64,000 nt of DNA, taken from assembly GCA_029204225.1 (NCBI GenBank), contig CM055107.1:1911218-1975217 (forward strand), read 5' to 3'. A model generated the notes under the pieces. It was not told the origin of the DNA, did not search any database, and saw only the letters and a list, made by a program, of their open reading frames with translations. The translations under genes were made by a program, and so were the position numbers. Below, in pieces: positions 58,083 to 64,000 of this stretch. The DNA comes from Diphasiastrum complanatum. Lineage: Eukaryota; Streptophyta; Lycopodiopsida; Lycopodiales; Lycopodiaceae. Position 1 is the stretch's first letter. Every line of letters begins with the position of its first letter.

Positions 58083-58842
58083 ATAATGTTTGTGTTACCC
58101 TTTGATTTCCTGGTATTGTTTGACGTAGGCTTCATTTCAACACCATTATCTTGATGGGGAGAGTGTCGCTACAATTCCAGTATCAGCTGGGAATGAATTG
58201 CTGCCGGCAGACTCTAGTATTGCTGTCAATACATCTTATAATGCATCTGAACATTCCAGTGTAACTGTGGATGTGCCACAGGTGTGCATTGTTCACTCAG
58301 ATGGCCATTGTGTCTTATATTACATGAAATTTTTATGATGTGATTTTAGGAATATTATAGGTCAAAAGACTGATTGCATTGTTCGGACGATTATTTATTC
58401 TCTATTGTTTTCATCGCTACTATAGCATTTAATTGGACAACAAGAGGAAGACCAAATGGCCTTAAGCCCAGGCTCTGCATCCGAGCAAGTAGAACAACTG
58501 CAGCAGGAGGTAATCCAGCCTTTACCTCCGACCAGGCAGCGCCAACAGCATAACCCGCCACAAAATGGAGGGGTTCCCAGAGGTGGTGGCTATCAAGGGG
58601 CAAGGGGCAGTGGACGAGGCTATGGATATGGAATGGGTGGTCGAGGTCGGGGATATGCTAATGGCCGTGGCAACAGAGGTGGTCGTGGATATTCCTATGG
58701 CCGTGGTGGACAATTTTATGACCAGGGTGGCTACTATCCAAGGAATCAGTATGGCGGGAGAAGTGGCCGCAGTGGCCGTGGCGGGTTTGTTAATGACCAT
58801 GTGAACGGCGAGCCTACGGCAGCTGTTACTGGTCAAGCTTGA
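43274..58842 (+). CDS. Caprin-like RGG-box RNA-binding protein
   Basis: Exons: 43274-44213, 44341-44546, 58129-58281, 58426-58842, with a possible 21-base exon at 46182-46202; about 571 or 578 residues. ATG 43274 was chosen because it opens MATMEGAHADEG and precedes the first conserved block. Residues about 28-95 (SKRLRALKKKYNKILQIEES, then KVINREQEEVLKTK) match the N-terminal coiled-coil of Caprin proteins (KKLRNLEKKKGKL..GERLNQDQLDA in animal Caprin-1, from memory). Residues about 206-345 form the conserved helical part (AQVADLLNLMYFARLFDV, then LRERLNRILSSEYFTMTPEL). The C-terminus (about 490-565) is Gly/Arg/Tyr-rich with RGG and RGY repeats. Caprins are cytoplasmic RNA-binding proteins of ribonucleoprotein granules; the plant role is inferred. 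All junctions are GT..AG and in phase. The coding exons look intact. Confidence 0.85.
44214..44340 (+). other. Intron 1 of the Caprin-like gene (127 bp)
   Basis: GTATAT..CTCTAG. Joining CTGA to ATACAGG restores HPELNTGLRERLNRIL, which makes sense for the family, whereas reading through gives a stop after 50 unrelated residues. Confidence 0.85.
46182..46202 (+). other. Candidate 21-base microexon of the Caprin-like gene
   Basis: Flanked by CTGTTTCAG on the left and GTGCAT on the right. It would add VQDGPVQ in phase 0 between HETHQ and ASFQHHY. The upstream sequence is a reasonable polypyrimidine/acceptor. It may be coincidence: CAG|GTGCA occurs at both ends of the segment. Confidence 0.4.
46336..46445. 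repeat. GC-rich minisatellite with C6/G6 runs
   Basis: Units of about 30 bases combine CCCCCC(A/G) runs, CGGGGGGCTAC and CTCGGGGGACTACTG, with complementary C and G runs that can pair. Strongly GC-rich inside an AT-rich intron. Confidence 0.65.
46446..47775. other. Intronic sequence, no recognised feature
   Basis: No coding motif. The part just before 47776 may be the 5' region of the Penelope-like remnant. Confidence 0.4.
47776..48480 (+). pseudogene. Penelope-like reverse transcriptase remnant
   Basis: Read over several frames on the plus strand: LLIVDVEDVCSWLHFLLDNL, then QTIGIYMGTNCAVHLANFYL (RT motif B', usually GIPMGTNCAPLLANLYL), RRYIDDLFVRDLPNFGCFLY (catalytic YIDD box), SCELNCRISDDKCNFLDLSI, and further on PHISSNILDSVKYGVITSQF followed by HRFSRLC. 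The MGTNCA and SNI-DS-KYGVI-SQ-RF-R-C motifs are typical of Penelope-like elements, not of LINEs or LTR elements. No GIY-YIG endonuclease is recognisable. Stops (for example at about 48080) and frame changes show it is dead. It lies in the giant intron in the same orientation as the host gene. Confidence 0.8.
48481..49332. other. AT-rich intronic DNA, no gene
   Basis: The part to about 48640 may be the decayed 3' end of the Penelope-like remnant (a KKSWEKFELF-like stretch at about 48520). The rest is T-rich without motifs. Confidence 0.4.
49333..49418. repeat. (TG)n(AG)n compound microsatellite
   Basis: About 11 TG units followed directly by about 32 GA units. Confidence 0.95.
49419..50400. 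other. Intronic DNA, no recognised gene
   Basis: Short frames only. The right part may belong to the 3' region of the hAT remnant, but no dimerisation domain or terminal repeat is visible. Confidence 0.4.
50401..52500 (-). pseudogene. hAT-family transposase (DUF659-like), decayed
   Basis: Minus-strand blocks in order: a Pro/Ser/Arg-rich N-terminus (SVAAGPSRPTSSSAADLPHA) and RLAGQFFSECDIPFVVADTW. The frame then changes to GCTILSDGRTDIRRRSVINI, LVSCPLGTVFLRGVDATRG, VVQVVTDNAANCKQMGEI and IVWTPCAAHCIDLLIHDL. After a probable intron (GTATAA..TTGCAG, about 51500-51411) come LFRTFSSLDLKKPAPTRFAF, LRPIFLVLRLVDREGCTLGL and YEFMDRIDEAI. After a second intron come RDEISQTWEARWDYFHRPIH and VVAHMLHPLW. 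These match the DUF659 and hAT catalytic regions (D in SDGRTD, D in VVTDNAAN, Cys/His in WTPCAAHCIDL). The C-terminal dimerisation domain is eroded (ITWWSYHGCS). Frame changes make it inactive. Confidence 0.85.
52501..52836. other. Spacer between hAT remnant and antisense pseudogene
   Basis: A 94-codon minus-strand frame (52831-52547) is open, but its sequence is not recognised. Confidence 0.35.
52837..54150 (-). pseudogene. Unrecognised protein pseudogene, antisense in the intron
   Basis: I do not recognise the protein. The first exon-like piece follows an acceptor (TTGTTTAG, about 54150) and reads SSEWFQEAISLGYGEPLPPP, then CIAAEPDDKVLCLIDLLETL and DTIPIVEALYSDLSTYAENF. A stop and frame change near 53820 lead to LEKENGVILTEPTSPIHDEP and LIFLDDLDEDSTSQLELFSQ. 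After another change: VKYLWSLVERLNSNLPAILS, NFGLAHLTDKEVQTCRFAAL, KFEPLSFWQNWARV. Further breaks precede FMWLHKPAKDVVKAHLTFLF, SNLGDAENIRKIESLLNGPR and a basic tail (GMGKRRKFTTNRDKDGQ) ending LKIKKLNFYTD. The long open blocks of ordinary globular composition suggest a former host or element-borne gene of over 400 residues. The helical repeats and basic tail suggest a nuclear protein, but that is speculation. Confidence 0.5.
54292..54500 (-). pseudogene. gag: Copia gag N-terminal fragment
   Basis: The minus strand reads IGGFMLENNDRLTSSDYSTW then KVRMESLLEMNELD, the typical copia gag opening (GDNYSTWKFRMEALL). The preceding residues are in another frame (FQESAKLSALEQVDREDQII). A stop follows, and the rest of gag-pol is absent, so only the 5' end of this minus-strand element remains. 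Confidence 0.7.
54848..54859 (-). promoter_or_regulatory. Primer-binding site, tRNA-iMet, of the copia fragment
   Basis: GCTCTGATACCA, exact match, followed directly by TGTGAAAAAATT, the expected LTR edge. It confirms a minus-strand copia 5' end. Confidence 0.85.
54860..55420 (-). mobile_element. Probable 5' LTR of the copia fragment
   Basis: Starts TGTGAAAAAATTCG directly after the primer site. The right end is not defined because no partner LTR is visible, so the end coordinate is a guess. Confidence 0.4.
55421..58051. other. Intronic DNA with decayed repeats, no recognised gene
   Basis: TTGGAATT-CTG-GTCCC(A/G)TACCAC at about 55814 resembles 4855-4885 in the decayed gypsy region, suggesting a shared repeat family. 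A 123-codon plus-strand frame at 57455-57826 is hydrophobic and unrecognised. A direct repeat of TTGCTTGGGTACTG is seen near 57805 and 57885. Confidence 0.4.
58052..58079. repeat. (CT)n tract in front of an acceptor
   Basis: About 14 CT units, ending 49 bases before the exon at 58129. Its length could affect recognition of that 3' splice site. Confidence 0.85.
58282..58425 (+). other. Last intron of the Caprin-like gene (144 bp)
   Basis: CAG|GTGTGC..CTATAG|CATTTA, phase 0, joining SSVTVDVPQ to HLIGQQEED. Confidence 0.85.
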
Positions 58843-59500
58843 GATAGTCGTTTGAATCTGATTGAGCTTGCAATAATATGTATGGCTGGTAGTGAAGATG
58901 GTACTCAGTGGGACTCTAGTGCAATACAGTACTGGAGATTCAACTTTAGTGAAGCAGCATAAGCTGTTTACTTGTCCGTTGTTATGTGGACAACTACCCT
59001 TTAATTGTTGTCTTAGGCATGCAAATTGCTGTTTGACCATGATTATCTGCTATGAATCACTTGTTTTGGTTTTTCAAAACATTTCAGTGGAAGCTGCCTA
59101 ATATTTTAGTCGATACAACAGCTAGTCTCTCTTGTCAAAGCTTCTCAGACATTGACTGAAATCTAGGTTCATGAAGTTGAAAGTCTTGAGGTTTTTCCAC
59201 TTATGCCATACCAATCATATACGATTAAAGATTGTTGTGTCTTTTGGTTGAGGCAAAGAAGTAAGCTCCATGGTTTTACAGTTGGTCAGGAAATAGAGAA
59301 TGAGCTGAAATGTTGCAGCATATTGTGCATATTGGTGAAATTTAAAGTTTAGTGTCAGCTTAGAGTTTGCAGGACCTGAAAACTTTACAGAATCCAAGAT
59401 ATATCTATGATTCTTTGATCACCTTACCTGAAAACTGAAACTGACATCGTGTTTGCAAATATTTTACTTGCATATGTTAATTTTCTCACGTATTCAAGTA
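58843..59500 (+). other. 3' UTR and flank of the Caprin-like gene
   Basis: T-rich sequence after the stop at 58842. No canonical AATAAA was noted in the first few hundred bases, so the polyadenylation site is not placed. Confidence 0.4.
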
Positions 59501-63811
<4,311 letters not shown>

Positions 63812-63878
63812 CTCCTCTATTTTTCTCCCTAGATTTAGCATGAGGAATGCTTGAAATTGATAGGACCTCTAGATTCCC

Positions 63879-64000
63879 ACCTCTCTCCATGATTGGACCA
63901 ACTAGCTTGAACCTCACAATATGATTGGCCAAGTGATTTGCACCTCTAAACAAGATTGGGTCAACCATTTTTCATCTCTTAATGTGATTGGATTTAGAAT
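63879..64000. repeat. Degenerate minisatellite, about 31-bp units
   Basis: Four successive units begin CTC(T/A) and contain (A/G)(T/A)GATTGG followed by a CCAA- or TCAA-type ending. The array is cut by the window edge. Confidence 0.5.

Larger units (their letters stand above)
44547..58128 (+). other. Giant intron (about 13.6 kb) of the Caprin-like gene
   Basis: Starts CAG|GTATTT after the codon for Gln and ends GACGTAG|GCTTCA, with both flanking exons in phase 0. It contains a GC-rich minisatellite, a Penelope-like RT remnant, a (GT)n(GA)n tract, a hAT transposase remnant, an unrecognised antisense pseudogene and a copia 5' end. If the 21-base exon is real, it is split into 1.6 kb and 11.9 kb introns. 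Confidence 0.75.

Noticed and set aside
58522..59040. 172-codon minus-strand frame opposite the RGG exon
   Set aside because: It is the complement of Gly-rich codons (Thr/Ile/Ala-rich antisense) and lacks independent support.

Overview
This looks like nuclear DNA of a land plant with a large, repeat-rich genome. The signs are spliced genes with GT..AG introns, very long (TC)n/(GA)n microsatellites, plant-type Ty1/copia and Ty3/gypsy retrotransposons with tRNA-iMet-type primer sites, a hAT transposase with a DUF659-like region, and one host gene spread over 15.6 kb by an intron full of transposon debris. The gypsy reverse transcriptases resemble forms I associate with ferns, lycophytes and bryophytes, so a homosporous fern is my best guess. 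That is inference only.

Layout. 1-7.7 kb: microsatellites, a decayed minus-strand gypsy integrase, and a lone minus-strand 5' LTR with its primer site. 7.7-16.3 kb: plus-strand Ty3/gypsy pol (RT, RNase H, integrase). Its integrase is split by a solo LTR with a 5-bp target duplication. Pol is followed by a long unrecognised ORF (called 'IQPW' here after a motif in it) and a 3' LTR. 16.3-26.1 kb: copy 1 of an unrecognised two-gene element, interrupted by a nearly full-length but broken copia element at 19.8-25.7 kb. 26.9-29.9 kb: a second, minus-strand gypsy pol. 32.0-38.3 kb: copy 2 of the two-gene element. 38.6-40.5 kb: a second, decayed IQPW ORF with the same type of LTR. 41.8-42.1 kb: two compact hairpin repeats. 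43.27-58.84 kb: the only recognisable host gene, a Caprin-like RGG-box RNA-binding protein. Its large intron holds a Penelope-like RT remnant, a hAT transposase remnant, an unrecognised antisense pseudogene and a copia 5' end. 59-64 kb: 3' flank without recognisable genes, ending in a long (CT)n tract and a degenerate minisatellite.

The most interesting system is the two-copy element. Both copies carry a plus-strand, two-exon gene of unknown function ('MASSS' gene) that converges on a minus-strand multi-exon gene. The minus-strand gene has two conserved Asp, one conserved Glu and a Cys-x2-Cys motif, consistent with a large DDE transposase. Copy 2 also has, divergent from the MASSS gene across a motif-dense promoter-like region, exons with a Ulp1/C48 peptidase-type Gln/Cys signature. 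The copies are well diverged yet keep intron positions and motif residues, so the family was under selection before both copies decayed. I could not define its termini.
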